NCBI GenBank assembly: GCA_963785755.1
Contig: CAWAXG010000064.1
Coordinates: 1-23,066, forward strand
Direction: 5' to 3'
Length of the DNA: 23,066 bases
Source of the DNA: JACCXG01 sp963785755
Lineage (GTDB): Bacteria; Acidobacteriota; Vicinamibacteria; Vicinamibacterales; 2-12-FULL-66-21
The notes under the pieces are model-generated. The model saw only the letters and a program-made list of their open reading frames with translations, ran no database searches and was not told where the DNA came from. Positions 1-8,078 of the stretch are shown here, in pieces. A program made the translations under genes and the position numbers. Numbering within the stretch: position 1 is the first letter of the stretch; each line of letters starts with the position of its first letter.

Positions 1-135
1 GAGCCGCACGTCGATCACATCTGTTTGCCTCATTCCTGGGCGGAACGGGCACAGGTGGTGGATGCTTGGCCAGGCACGATTGATCGGGAGCGATTGAGCG
101 ACCACAGCGCCATCGTGGTGGAGGTTCGCGCCTGA
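1..135 (+). CDS. C-terminal end of an endonuclease/exonuclease/phosphatase-family protein (partial)
   Basis: Frame 1 is open from the window edge to a TGA at 133-135, giving 44 residues. The end reads ERLSDHSAIVVEVRA, the typical last strand of the DNase I-like EEP fold, where the SDH motif supplies the catalytic or metal-binding His of the final active-site loop. An upstream VDHIC resembles the preceding 'xDHIfvs' strand of the same fold. Family members are Mg-dependent phosphodiesterases acting on nucleic acids, phospholipids or inositol phosphates, so the substrate cannot be named from this piece. The start lies outside the window. The next gene is convergent and broken. Confidence 0.6.
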   Translation, partial: EPHVDHICLPHSWAERAQVVDAWPGTIDRERLSDHSAIVVEVRA

Positions 136-148
136 TCGGAGCAGATTT

Positions 149-753
149 ATTCCTCCGCGAAGAAGTCAGAATCCACCCGCTTCAACTCGTAGAGCCCGGC
201 GTCACGCCGCGCCCTGGGCGATCATCAGCCTCGTCAGCTCCGTCCCATCGACCAGGATGATCCGCGTGTCAATGCGCTCGGCATACTACTTCGCGTCGGC
301 GCTGAAGGTGGAGGTGGTGATGAAAACGCCCTTCCGCGCTCGTTGGCCCTGGAGAGCCCCCGCGAACTGCTGAATGTCGGGTCGCCCGATTGTCCGCTCC
401 CACCGTTTGGCCTGGAGGTAGATCGCATCAAGCCCGAGACGATCCTCCTTGATGATGCCGTCGATACCCTCGTCTCCCGGTCTCCCGAGGGCCTTTCCCG
501 CATCCTCGATGGACCCGCCATACCCCATCGCCACGAGTAATTTCACGACTAGCCGCTCGAAGAACGCGGGCGGAGCGGCTTTGACGCGCTCCAGCAAATC
601 CGACGCGAGCGCCGCTTGCACTTGCCGGTAGCCAGACTCGATCAACCCCTCAGGTGTCGTCTCTACGGTGGTGGTGTTCTCCCGGGATTTCTCGAACTCG
701 GATGTGACCTCGCCGCCCTCATTGCCGCCCTGGATGCCGCCCAACTGGCACAT
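149..753 (-). pseudogene. mrr: Mrr-type modification-dependent restriction endonuclease, degraded
   Basis: The minus-strand ORF 753-286 encodes a recognisable Mrr catalytic domain: FFERLVVKLLVAMGYGG, then GDEGIDGIIKEDRLGLD and the QAKRW strand, giving the D...QxK pattern of the PD-(D/E)xK nuclease fold, followed by the IQQFAGALQG and GVFITTS helices and strands. Mrr enzymes cut DNA carrying modified bases. The gene is broken. An in-frame TAG at 283-285 stops the product just before YAERIDTRIILVDG, which continues in the same frame. A later frameshift near 185-200 is needed to reach the family-like end YELKRVDSDFFAEE (stop near 150). The usual N-terminal winged-helix Mrr_N domain is not visible: a TGA sits directly before the ATG at 753. 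It is therefore truncated at the front and disrupted at the back. A 155-residue fragment could be made, but the catalytic core would lack its C-terminal strands. Confidence 0.8.
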
Positions 754-1583
754 GAATCAGCCGATCAGCAATCCCAACAACTCGCTGCCCGAAGGCTTCT
801 GGCTCGGCGTTCGCGCGCAGCATGCCACGGTACCGCTGAGCGGCAGAGGATCCGGACGTACGAACCCCCATCTAAGATCGTTTTCGGGCGCCACTCCGCC
901 GGATTGCTACCTCCTCGCCCGCTCCCCGTCCAGGTGACAGATGGCAATCAAGTCGAAAGGTCAATAAACGAGCGTGGAAGTGTGGACCGATTAGCTCGCG
1001 CAGGTGAAGGACCGGGTCAAAGAACTAGAGTGGCTCTGTACCGTCCGGCTGGATCAGGCAGACGAAGAACCAAGAGCGTAGTGTCCTCCTCTGATTCACG
1101 ACGTCTGCCGTCTGCTGCTGGAGCGTCCGGTAGACCGTTGATGAGCTGAACCGCGCCAGCCACATCGTCCCCGTCACGATCGGTGAAATATAGAAACCTC
1201 TACCTGCTTGCCGGTGTGGCCCTGGTCGGGTTCTCCAGTTGTACGGCCGCTTTGCTCTGCTGACCGCGAGGTAATCCATGCGTGGTCGGCGTCCAGGGTC
1301 GTCGAGGTCTCGACACCTCCGTCTTGCTGGGGACGGTGTCTCACGCGCGCCTTCGCGTATCTCGCGGCAATTCACTTGCGGTCGGCCGGTTTCGTTCCAG
1401 ATCGCGGACGGCGCGGCCTCGTACACGACACCGGCTCATCGCCGAGCCACTGGCGGTACGCCCGCGCCCCTTCAGCCGAACGGCGGCGTCGCAGGCTACT
1501 TCGTATGGGCAGTTCAGCAGCGGCCATCCCGCTGCCCGCGACACGCCTCGTCGGAGGCATTCACATTGCAAAGGCCAAGGTCG
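754..1583. other. 830-bp stretch without a convincing gene
   Basis: I see no recognisable protein family here. Open frames exist on both strands but overlap one another and look like GC-rich shadows. A plus-strand 26-codon frame starting with GTG at 1183 (stop 1261-1263) encodes a hydrophobic stretch ending in a lipobox-like SSC (LLAGVALVGFSSCTAALLC); it could be a tiny lipoprotein but has no clear ribosome binding site. The sequence just upstream of the Mrr remnant (about 757-860, minus strand) may contain decayed material from the same locus, but the Mrr_N fold was not recognised. Confidence 0.4.
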
Positions 1584-3137
1584 ATGAAAGTCCTCCTCGT
1601 CGTCATCGACGCGGCGACGCCGCGGGTGGTATGTCCTGCGATCCGCACGGGCCGACTTCCGAACCTCAAGCGTGTGGCAGATGCCGGCAGCATGCATCAG
1701 GGAACCGTCACGATTTTCCCGTCCATCACGCCGGCGGCGACCAGTTCCATCATCACGGGCGCGTATCCCGCGGAGCACGGGATCGCCGGCGCGGCATGGT
1801 ATGACGCCGTCCGGAAGAAGGTCGCGTACTACGGCGACGACTTCTGGGTGATCGCGAAGGAGGGGCTCGGGGAGTTCCTGCGCGATTTCCTCGTCAGGCT
1901 GAACGGTGACCGCCTGACGGCGCCGACGCTGTTCGAGCTGATCGAGCGCACGGGCCGGTCGGCCGCCTGCATCAACTATCTCGTCTTTCGCGGCAGCGCG
2001 CGGCACAGGGTCCACGTTCCGTGGCTGCTCGCCATGCTGCCCGGTGTCCCGATTACGGAAGCGGTCGACGGGCCCCAGACGCTGTTCCTGGGCGACTTCG
2101 TCGCATCCGATGCGTCAGTGGTCCACCACCTGGCGGACCCGGGCGGACCTCTTCACCGCTTCGGCATGGACGACGCGTCGAGCGCGGCGAGGCTGTGCGA
2201 CCTCGCGGCCCGCAACGCGCTCGGGGATTTCACGGTCGCCTACTTCGCGGACAACGATTACCGCGGGCACGAGGTCGGCCCGCACGCCGCGCTGCCGGTG
2301 ATCGATCGCGTCGATCGCGCGCTCGGGGACATGTTCGAAGCGGCCGGCGGTTTCGAACGGTTCATCCGCGACACGTGCATCGTGGTGACCTCGGATCACG
2401 GCCACTGCGAGGTGCTCGCCGACGCCGAGCGCGCGGTCATCCGCCTCGACCAGGTGCTGGCCGACTTCCGGCAGGCGGATATCGGCCGCGCGTGGCGCAG
2501 CGGCGACGACATCATGATCTGCCCGAACATGCGGGCGGCCCAGATTTATCTGAAGCAGCCGGACGCCGGGATCGTCGACCGCATCACGCGGGCAGTCCTC
2601 GCTGACCCTCGCGTCGATCTCGTCCTCCGGCACGGGCGGCTGACCGTCGAGGGGAGCGACCACTACGTTGTCGACAGCCAGCGGGGCCGGCTCGCATTCT
2701 GGCGCGGCGGCGGCAAGACCCGGGCATTCGATGCGTTCGGAACGGAATGGAGCTGGAGCGGCAATCCGGCGGCGCTGCAGCTCGAAGTCGACGGAGGCCT
2801 CGTCGAGTCGACGGAGTACCCCAACGCGTTCGAGCGCATCGCCGGCGCGGTCGACGCGGCCGACAGCGGCGACTTGTGGCTGACGGCTCAACCCGGCTGC
2901 GAGTTCGAAGTCCCGGGCGGCAAGGCCCACGTCGGCGGGGCGTCCCATGGCGGCCTGCACGCGCTCGATTCCCTGAGCATCGCCATCGCCGGCGGTCCGG
3001 GCGTCCCTAAGCTGCCGCGAACGATGCGCTCGGTCGACATCGCGCCGCTCTGCATGGCACTCCTCGGTGTGCCGATGCGTTACCGCCTGGGCGATCCCAG
3101 GTACGTCGCGGCAGTCAAAGGCAGTCTCGCCGGATAA
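1584..3137 (+). CDS. Type I phosphodiesterase/nucleotide pyrophosphatase (alkaline phosphatase superfamily)
   Basis: An intact 517-residue protein of the alkaline-phosphatase-superfamily phosphodiesterases (nucleotide pyrophosphatase/AP family), two-metal enzymes that hydrolyse phosphodiester or phosphomonoester bonds. Motifs appear in family order: VVIDA near residue 8 (first metal Asp); FPSITPAATSSIITGAYP near 48-65 with the Thr nucleophile region and the TGxYPxEHG signature; ADNDYRGHEVGPHA near 220-232 (Asp and His metal ligands); VVTSDHGH near 268 (Asp-His pair); and GGASHGGLHALDS near 452 (last His ligand). I chose the ATG at 1584 because AAGG lies four bases upstream and the hydrophobic first strand MKVLLVVIDA starts there; the frame stays open back to about 1278, but that extension is basic and unlike the family. 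No signal peptide is evident, so it is probably cytoplasmic. The substrate is unknown. It stands alone between two decayed regions. Confidence 0.88.
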   Translation: MKVLLVVIDAATPRVVCPAIRTGRLPNLKRVADAGSMHQGTVTIFPSITPAATSSIITGAYPAEHGIAGAAWYDAVRKKVAYYGDDFWVIAKEGLGEFLRDFLVRLNGDRLTAPTLFELIERTGRSAACINYLVFRGSARHRVHVPWLLAMLPGVPITEAVDGPQTLFLGDFVASDASVVHHLADPGGPLHRFGMDDASSAARLCDLAARNALGDFTVAYFADNDYRGHEVGPHAALPVIDRVDRALGDMFEAAGGFERFIRDTCIVVTSDHGHCEVLADAERAVIRLDQVLADFRQADIGRAWRSGDDIMICPNMRAAQIYLKQPDAGIVDRITRAVLADPRVDLVLRHGRLTVEGSDHYVVDSQRGRLAFWRGGGKTRAFDAFGTEWSWSGNPAALQLEVDGGLVESTEYPNAFERIAGAVDAADSGDLWLTAQPGCEFEVPGGKAHVGGASHGGLHALDSLSIAIAGGPGVPKLPRTMRSVDIAPLCMALLGVPMRYRLGDPRYVAAVKGSLAG

Positions 3138-3523
3138 CGCGTCCCGCCCCGATCACGACGTCCTCGGCGCTCCGGGAGGCCGCGTCGGCTCAACGCGCGG
3201 AACGAGGCCGCCGGCGCGCGCGGAGGCCCACCACGGGCGCTCACTTTCCGGAGTGCGCGGACTCGAGCGCCCACTTGCGGAGGGTCTTGGCTGGTCTGGC
3301 CGAGCGCCTCCGTCTCCTTCACCGTCTTGTCGGTGCCACTTGTCGATCCGCTTTGTCAGCCGCGCGCCCGAAGTTCTGGGATGAGCGACATCTCAAGTCG
3401 AACGCAACGCGCGCCTGCGCAGGGCAAAATTACCTGGCGATCCAAAACGACGAGAAGTCCTTGCAGTTCAATCCCAAGAACGATGGAGGAACGGTCCCCT
3501 TGGCGAAGCTCAAGGGGAAGTAG
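3138..3523. other. Intergenic stretch with a possible gene fragment
   Basis: No complete gene is evident. The plus-strand frame ending at TAG 3521-3523 has a natural-looking last 30 codons (QNYLAIQNDEKSLQF, then a Lys-rich end), with mixed codon use unlike the GC-shadow frames around it. Its upstream part is arginine-rich and implausible. It may be the C-terminal remnant of an unrecognised gene. The antisense frame is also open, so strand assignment is weak. Confidence 0.25.
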
Positions 3524-3525
3524 CG

Positions 3526-3846
3526 ACTGCTCCGTCGCGACTTCACTGCTGATTGGAGGGTGGCGCGGAGACCGCCCTGACGGCAATTCGAGCATCGTGT
3601 GCATCCGCATCTCGAACCCCAAACAGCGCGGCGAGCACTCGGCGTGGCCGCTCTTGCGCTTGAGGGCAAACATCGCCGCCGCCTGCGCGTGCTCGGGGCT
3701 GTCCTCGACATAATCGACGCCCCCGATTCATCCGGCCCCGCCCAGGCGACGGACGTCCCATCGGGTTGCTCCATCACCAGCGTCGTCCACCCGTTGTCGT
3801 GGCGGGCTTCCCAGATGACGAGGTGACGATGTTCGGGTTCGGTCAT
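3526..3846 (-). pseudogene. Small hypothetical protein, frameshifted
   Basis: A short cytosolic-looking protein of unknown function starts at ATG 3846 (MTEPEHRHLVIWEARHD) and runs in frame to about DESG near 3727. The natural continuation VDYVEDSPEHAQAAAMFAL and KRKSGHAECSPRC is in the next frame, so a 1-base difference in the run of five G/C at about 3720-3725 has split it. The first half is rich in Trp, Glu and Asp and resembles small hypothetical proteins of soil bacteria; I do not recognise a domain. The exact end is uncertain: the second frame stays open to 3356, but its last part lacks plausible composition. A homopolymer sequencing error is possible here. Confidence 0.4.
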
Positions 3847-3924
3847 GGTCAGCGGCACCGAGAGGCCAACGCATTCCCTCCGCAGCGGTAGCAAATCTCA
3901 ATGTGGCTAATTTCGGCCCGGCCC

Positions 3925-4101
3925 TCAAGTTCTCGGTTTCCGGGGCGGCCGGTCACGCTCCGTTTCGCGTTCCTCCGGCGGCTCCTCTTTGCGGCGGTTC
4001 AACCGCTGGCGCTGAGAGCCGGACGATTCTTTGGCTCTCGCCTCTCTCTGCCGCGCCAAGTCTCTGGCCAGGGTGGCGTCCGCATCTCGCTCGTCGGCCA
4101 T
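3925..4101 (-). CDS. Small, highly charged hypothetical protein (58 aa)
   Basis: ATG at 4101 is preceded by GAGGAG seven bases upstream, a good ribosome binding site that decides this start over the in-frame ATG 15 bases earlier. The product (MADERDADATLARDLARQ...) is almost entirely Asp, Glu, Arg and Lys with some Pro, has no hydrophobic core, and is probably disordered or a short coiled coil. I recognise no family. It is on the same strand as the frameshifted small gene ending upstream of it in coordinate order and may be a separate cistron. Confidence 0.45.
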   Translation of the reverse strand: MADERDADATLARDLARQREARAKESSGSQRQRLNRRKEEPPEERETERDRPPRKPRT

Positions 4102-4183
4102 TGGCTTGCTCCTCATCCGGCCTGAAACGGTGCAATTCTTCGAGGGTGCAGTGCGTTGGAGACTTCTCGGTCGCTAGCCTACC

Positions 4184-4540
4184 TCATCGCCACCCCTGCT
4201 CCACGAGAGCGGCCTTCCACCGCTCCCCCGTCGCCAACACCTCCTCCTGATCCCGACAGACCTGCGTCTGGACGACTTCGAGCTGGGAGCCGATCAACAA
4301 CCGCACCTCCCACCCGAGTTGATGGGTGAACAGGGCGGCTCGTGCTTCGCGGCGGTCTTTGTGGAGGCGGAACAGATCGCCCAGCTCGATGGGCGTGCCG
4401 TGCCAGTGCGGGCGTTGGAGGACTTGGAGGGCCATGGGGGCGGGATCGTAGCACGCCAGGAGCAGGCCCTCGGGCTGCTTCCTGAGCGATACGGAACGGG
4501 TCAACGTTGCCGGGCAGTGGACCCTCACGATCACGGGCAC
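4184..4540 (-). CDS. Conserved-looking small hypothetical protein (118 aa)
   Basis: The minus-strand frame from a GTG at 4540 to the stop at 4184 encodes a soluble protein with the core LQVLQRPHWHGTPIELGD followed by LFRLHKDRREARAALF and a C-terminal helix around ERWKAALVEQGWR. A decayed copy of its central segment lies near 8642-8730, which supports it being a real gene family rather than a chance ORF. I do not recognise a domain or function. The GTG start is tentative; an internal ATG at about residue 36 (MALQVLQ) is an alternative. It is divergent from the PP2C gene. Confidence 0.6.
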   Translation of the reverse strand: MPVIVRVHCPATLTRSVSLRKQPEGLLLACYDPAPMALQVLQRPHWHGTPIELGDLFRLHKDRREARAALFTHQLGWEVRLLIGSQLEVVQTQVCRDQEEVLATGERWKAALVEQGWR

Positions 4541-4618
4541 TGCTCTGCTCTAAGGGAAGCATTAGAATGGGTCCACGATGCGTGAGGGTACCGTGCCGCC
4601 TGAACGAACGGAGCTGCC

Positions 4619-5512
4619 ATGACCGACGAGGCCGTCACGCCGACGCCTTCCCGCCCGCTGACGGTGAAGGCCTTTGGAGTCACCGACAAAGGAAAGGTGC
4701 GCACAACCAATGAGGATCAGTTCCTCATTGCCGAACTCACCAAAGCAATGCGGGTCTGGCAGACGAGTTTGCCGGAACCGAAGCTGCAAGTGGGCGAGGA
4801 GCGCGCACATTTGTTTCTGGTAGCCGACGGCATGGGCGGGCAGCTAGCGGGTGAACGGGCGAGTGCGCTCGCCGTCGCGGCCATCGAGCAGTTCATGCTC
4901 AATTCGTTCCGATGGTTTTTCGGGTCGGGCAGTCCCGACGAGCAGAGAGTTCTCGCGCAGTTCCAGTCCGCGATTCGTCACGCCGATGCCCGCATTCTCG
5001 AAGAAACTGCGGCGCACCCGGAATTGAGTGGCATGGGGACGACGGTGACGATGGCGTTCCACCTGGGTGCGCAGCTGTGTGTGATCCACGTGGGCGATAG
5101 TCGAGCGTACCTGTACCGAGATCACGAGTTGCACCAGCTCACCGAAGACCACACCCTGGTGGCCGACATGGTGCGCAGCGGAGCCCTTCGGCGTGATCAG
5201 GTCGCCGAACACGAGCTCCGGCACACCATCACGAACGTCGTCGGCGGCCCAGAGCTCGGAGTCAACGTCGAAGCCCGCGCACTCGAAGTGCGGGATGGCG
5301 ATCGCTTACTGCTGTGCTCAGACGGATTGACGGAAATGGTGACGAACGACGCGATCGCGGCCACTCTCGAGGCGGAGCCCACACCAGAGGCGGCAGCGAA
5401 GAAGCTGCTTGCACAAGCCAATGATGGTGAGGCCAGCGATAATATCACGCTCATCGTCGTGCGGTTCGAGGCGGCCGATTCCGATAAGGGTAAAGCTAGC
5501 GACAGACGATAA
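4619..5512 (+). CDS. PP2C-family serine/threonine protein phosphatase
   Basis: An intact 297-residue metal-dependent phosphatase of the PPM/PP2C family, removing phosphate from Ser/Thr in signalling partners, normally of Hanks-type kinases. Motifs: GKVRTTNEDQF at residues 25-35 (phosphate-binding Arg28 and metal-shell Glu32-Asp33); LVADGMGG at 67-74 (Asp70 and Gly71 metal site); GMGTTVTMAF near 139; IHVGDSRAYLYR near 158; LLCSDGLTEMV near 236 (metal Asp); and SDNITLIVVRF near the end (final metal Asp-Asn). The length suits a stand-alone bacterial enzyme with no membrane segment. Start ATG 4619 follows a weak GGAG eight bases upstream. No kinase, FHA or anti-sigma gene lies beside it here, so its partner is unknown. 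Confidence 0.93.
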   Translation: MTDEAVTPTPSRPLTVKAFGVTDKGKVRTTNEDQFLIAELTKAMRVWQTSLPEPKLQVGEERAHLFLVADGMGGQLAGERASALAVAAIEQFMLNSFRWFFGSGSPDEQRVLAQFQSAIRHADARILEETAAHPELSGMGTTVTMAFHLGAQLCVIHVGDSRAYLYRDHELHQLTEDHTLVADMVRSGALRRDQVAEHELRHTITNVVGGPELGVNVEARALEVRDGDRLLLCSDGLTEMVTNDAIAATLEAEPTPEAAAKKLLAQANDGEASDNITLIVVRFEAADSDKGKASDRR

Positions 5513-5572
5513 ACACCGCGTGGGCCGCCGTATTCTTCTGTTTACCGCCCCCCTGCAGTTCACAGAGTATGA

Positions 5573-5932
5573 ATGCGCGAACCTTTGCGCCGACGCGTGT
5601 GCGAATCGAAGCGATCGCCACGGCACACGACAGGCGTGCGCTGCGGTGGGTCTTCAATCGGCGTGACTGACACGCCCCCAGGAAATTCCCCGACGGGGCG
5701 GCGTTCCCTATACAGTTCGCCCCCTCCAAGAAAGCCGGGGACAATAAACATTCCCAATTGGCCCTACGACGACTCTCCAAGAGAGACTTGTGCGCCATGC
5801 CCAAAGTGCCATCGGGAACACTCGGCACTGATGGTCACCAGCCGCTCGTGGCACTACTGCCAGTGCTTAGCGTGCGGTCGGCTCTGGCGCGAGAAACGGC
5901 CACCGCCCGAGCCACTCGGTTCCGCAAATTAG
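5573..5932 (+). CDS. Small zinc-ribbon protein
   Basis: The C-terminal half contains CPKC, then 18 residues, then CLACGRLW, a four-cysteine zinc ribbon. The tail (REKRPPPEPLGSAN) ends at TAG 5930-5932. The start is unresolved. ATG 5573 gives 119 residues, but the first 55 are basic and low in quality; no ATG, GTG or TTG with a ribosome site lies close to the ribbon, although GGGGA precedes ATA/ATT codons at 5744-5750. It resembles the two zinc-ribbon genes at 7.7-8.4 kb in layout but has a shorter spacer and lacks their basic tail. A role in nucleic-acid binding is inference from the fold alone. Confidence 0.5.
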   Translation: MREPLRRRVCESKRSPRHTTGVRCGGSSIGVTDTPPGNSPTGRRSLYSSPPPRKPGTINIPNWPYDDSPRETCAPCPKCHREHSALMVTSRSWHYCQCLACGRLWREKRPPPEPLGSAN

Positions 5933-5977
5933 CGGCGCCGACAGCGCCGGTTCGTCTCCTGCTCCCCACCCACGGGG

Positions 5978-7444
5978 TTACTTCTTCGAAGCCTCTTGCG
6001 TCAGCGTGAATCGCTCGCCAGCGATGATGAGGATCGCACTCCGCCCGGCTCCGGGATTCGCGGCGATGGCGATACGGACATTCGCATTGCCCGCCTCAGC
6101 GGCCCCCTCGGTGATCGAGGCCCATGGAACGGGGCTGGACGACGTCCACGAACAGCTATTCTCCACTTTCACCTGAACCCTGACGTCATCAGGTCCGGCT
6201 CCCGCGTTGTAGTAGGTCGGCTTGAGTGTCGCTTCGCAGGCGCCCTCCTGAGAGAGGGTGAATAGTTCACCCGCGATGGTGAGCGTCGTCGTGCGGGCTC
6301 CCCCGGAGTTGGCCTGCACCAGCAGCCGGACACTGCCGTTCCCAATGCCGGTCGCTCCCTCCGTAACGCTCACCCAACCGGCGCTGCTCGTCGCTGACCA
6401 CGGGCACCCACTCGTCGAGCGCACCGCGATCCGCACGTCGTCCGGACCGCGACCGGCGTTGTAGTACGTCGGCTGGATTGTGTAGCTGCAGGCGGGAGCG
6501 CCGGCTTGCTCGATGGTGAAGGTTACGCCCGCGATGACGACGGTGCCGGTGCGGGCCGATGGGCTCGTGTTGGCGGCGGCGGCGAGTCTCACCGAGCCGT
6601 TTCCGGTCCCACTGTCGCCGGAGCGCACGGTAATCCATCCGGCACGACTCGACGCAGACCATGCGCAGCCGCTCGCCGCGCGGACCTCGACAGTAACGTC
6701 TTCGGCCGACGCACCCACCGTTCGACTGACGGGAACGAGGCTGTATGTGCAGCCGGGCGGCGGCGGCGGCGGAGGAGGAGGAGGAGGTGGTGGTGGTGGA
6801 GGTGGTGGTGCCGTGGAATTTCCCGCCTGCCGCACAGCCACCGTTGTGCCGCCAATGCTCACGGTGCCAGTACGTGCGGGTCCAGGGTTCGGCGCGACGA
6901 CGAGGCGAACCGTTGTTGCTCCGGCACCGGACGAGGGCTCCGGCGAGAGCCAGGTGTCGGACGGCCGGATCGTCCAGCCGCATCCGCCAGGCGCGCCGAG
7001 GTTCAGGTCGACCGCCCCGCCGCTCCCTCCCAGGTCGACCGACGCAGGTGACACATCGAAGCGGCAGGGCGCCGGCTCCTGAGCGATCTCGACGCGTTGG
7101 TCTTCGACTGTGACACTGCCGCGACGGAGCGTGCCGTTCGGGTTCGGTAGGATCGAATATCCAAGGGTCGCCGGTCCCTGGCCTTCGGTGCTGCTCAGGG
7201 CGATCCAAGGAGATTCGGATCGTGCGGACCACGCGCATTCGCGCGCGGTCGTTACGGAGAGTGTCCCACTTCCGCCTGTTGCGGGCGCTGGCGAACTACC
7301 GCCAGAGATCGAAACCCCGCATCTGGTAATTGACGGGCCGGACACATTGACGTTGGCGGAGTTGCCACAGCCCATGACCGTGAGCATGGCGAAGCACAAC
7401 GCCACGACGGGACCACTGAGGACAGGGCGTGTAGAGGACAGCAT
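5978..7444 (-). CDS. BACON-domain repeat lipoprotein with poly-proline linker
   Basis: An intact 488-residue exported protein. ATG 7444 gives a signal peptide (hydrophobic VVALCFAMLTVMGC) ending in a lipobox-like VMGC, so a lipid-anchored surface protein is likely; an upstream TTG at 7513 with GAGGGTGG is the alternative start. The mature part holds five BACON-type immunoglobulin-like repeats of about 80-85 residues, each with the pattern C...S.C.W....WI.....G.G......A.N....R.G.V.I.G....I.Q. Two precede and three follow a run of 18 prolines at about residue 212-229. The last two repeats share PTYYNAG.GPDDVR, showing recent duplication. BACON domains are linked to carbohydrate or mucin contact and often occur beside glycosidases; here there is no catalytic domain, so adhesion or scaffolding is inferred. 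Paired Cys in each repeat may form disulfides. Confidence 0.85.
   Translation of the reverse strand: MLSSTRPVLSGPVVALCFAMLTVMGCGNSANVNVSGPSITRCGVSISGGSSPAPATGGSGTLSVTTARECAWSARSESPWIALSSTEGQGPATLGYSILPNPNGTLRRGSVTVEDQRVEIAQEPAPCRFDVSPASVDLGGSGGAVDLNLGAPGGCGWTIRPSDTWLSPEPSSGAGATTVRLVVAPNPGPARTGTVSIGGTTVAVRQAGNSTAPPPPPPPPPPPPPPPPPPGCTYSLVPVSRTVGASAEDVTVEVRAASGCAWSASSRAGWITVRSGDSGTGNGSVRLAAAANTSPSARTGTVVIAGVTFTIEQAGAPACSYTIQPTYYNAGRGPDDVRIAVRSTSGCPWSATSSAGWVSVTEGATGIGNGSVRLLVQANSGGARTTTLTIAGELFTLSQEGACEATLKPTYYNAGAGPDDVRVQVKVENSCSWTSSSPVPWASITEGAAEAGNANVRIAIAANPGAGRSAILIIAGERFTLTQEASKK
6755..6808 (+). repeat. GGN trinucleotide microsatellite (18 units)
   Basis: Eighteen consecutive NGG triplets on the plus strand (one GGG, five CGG, five AGG, four TGG, one AGG, two TGG) encode the 18-proline linker of the BACON protein on the minus strand. 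Third-position variants are clustered in blocks, as expected from stepwise slippage expansion. Gains or losses stay in frame and would change linker length. Confidence 0.95.
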
Positions 7445-7692
7445 ACGGGACGGATCGCGACCAAGAAAATCCAGTATGCAATTCGCGGGACCATCGCAAT
7501 GGCGGTCTGACAAACCACCCTCGTAGTGCGATCCGGTCTATGTCGAATGACTTCGCTACGCGCCTCGTCTGATCGCGACAACTCGCCGGCAGGCGGCACT
7601 CTCGGCCGCTTTGCTCGCACAGCGCGAGAGCGCTTGTCAACTCTTCCACGACGCATGTTGGCGCCAACGTAGATGGTGTCGACCAAGACGGT
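7445..7692. other. Spacer between BACON gene and zinc-ribbon gene
   Basis: No gene is supported. It carries the promoter region of the BACON lipoprotein on the minus strand, but no clear -35/-10 pair was recognised. An upstream in-frame extension of the BACON frame reaches 7513. Confidence 0.4.
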
Positions 7693-7956
7693 TCAGGATG
7701 CCCGGCGCTGAGCGCGAGTGACTCGACGCCTATCGGTTGGGCCGGCACGGCGGTCGGCGGTGACTTGTTCGTGCGGCTGGACCGGCCAATCGCGACCGCA
7801 GGTGCGACAGCACCACGTCAGTCGTACGGATCGACCGTGAATCGTCGTCTCCAAGCCCACAGATCCGAGGGTGGCGCAGAAACGACACTGGGCGGGAACA
7901 GCGAACCGAACCGGGGTCTCCCTCACTTGGGGTCGCCTTCGGTCGTAACGATACAC
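7693..7956 (-). CDS. Zinc-ribbon protein with basic tail (paralog 1)
   Basis: Up to 87 residues. CRFC, 22 residues, then CRTCGRDW form a C-x2-C-x22-C-x2-C zinc ribbon. The C-terminal tail is ADRRAGPTDRRRVTRAQRR, strongly basic. The same spacing and a near-identical tail occur in the gene at 8079-8423, so the two are paralogs. The start is GTG 7956, or GTG 7926, which is preceded by AAGG nine bases upstream and leaves a shorter N-terminus. A nucleic-acid-binding or regulatory role is inferred from the fold and basic tail only. Confidence 0.6.
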   Translation of the reverse strand: MYRYDRRRPQVRETPVRFAVPAQCRFCATLGSVGLETTIHGRSVRLTWCCRTCGRDWPVQPHEQVTADRRAGPTDRRRVTRAQRRAS

Positions 7957-8078
7957 CCGCCCCGCTGGGCGTGCTGTACGGGTGATCCCCTACGAGCTTC
8001 GATCTCACGCGTTGGAGATGGCTCGCAGGTTGGCGATGCGGCAATCGAACGGCTACGTCGTGCGAGGTTGTGGTGGAC

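Noticed and set aside
754..960. Mrr N-terminal winged-helix domain upstream of the Mrr core
   Set aside because: None of the three minus-strand frames shows the expected motifs.
1278..1583. 102-codon N-terminal extension of the phosphodiesterase
   Set aside because: Arg/Ser/Pro-rich and unlike the family; ATG 1584 has a ribosome site and begins exactly at the first conserved strand.
6513..7082. Plus-strand ORFs with poly-Gly, poly-Arg or poly-Trp/Val runs
   Set aside because: They are other-frame readings of the GGN tract and the BACON gene.
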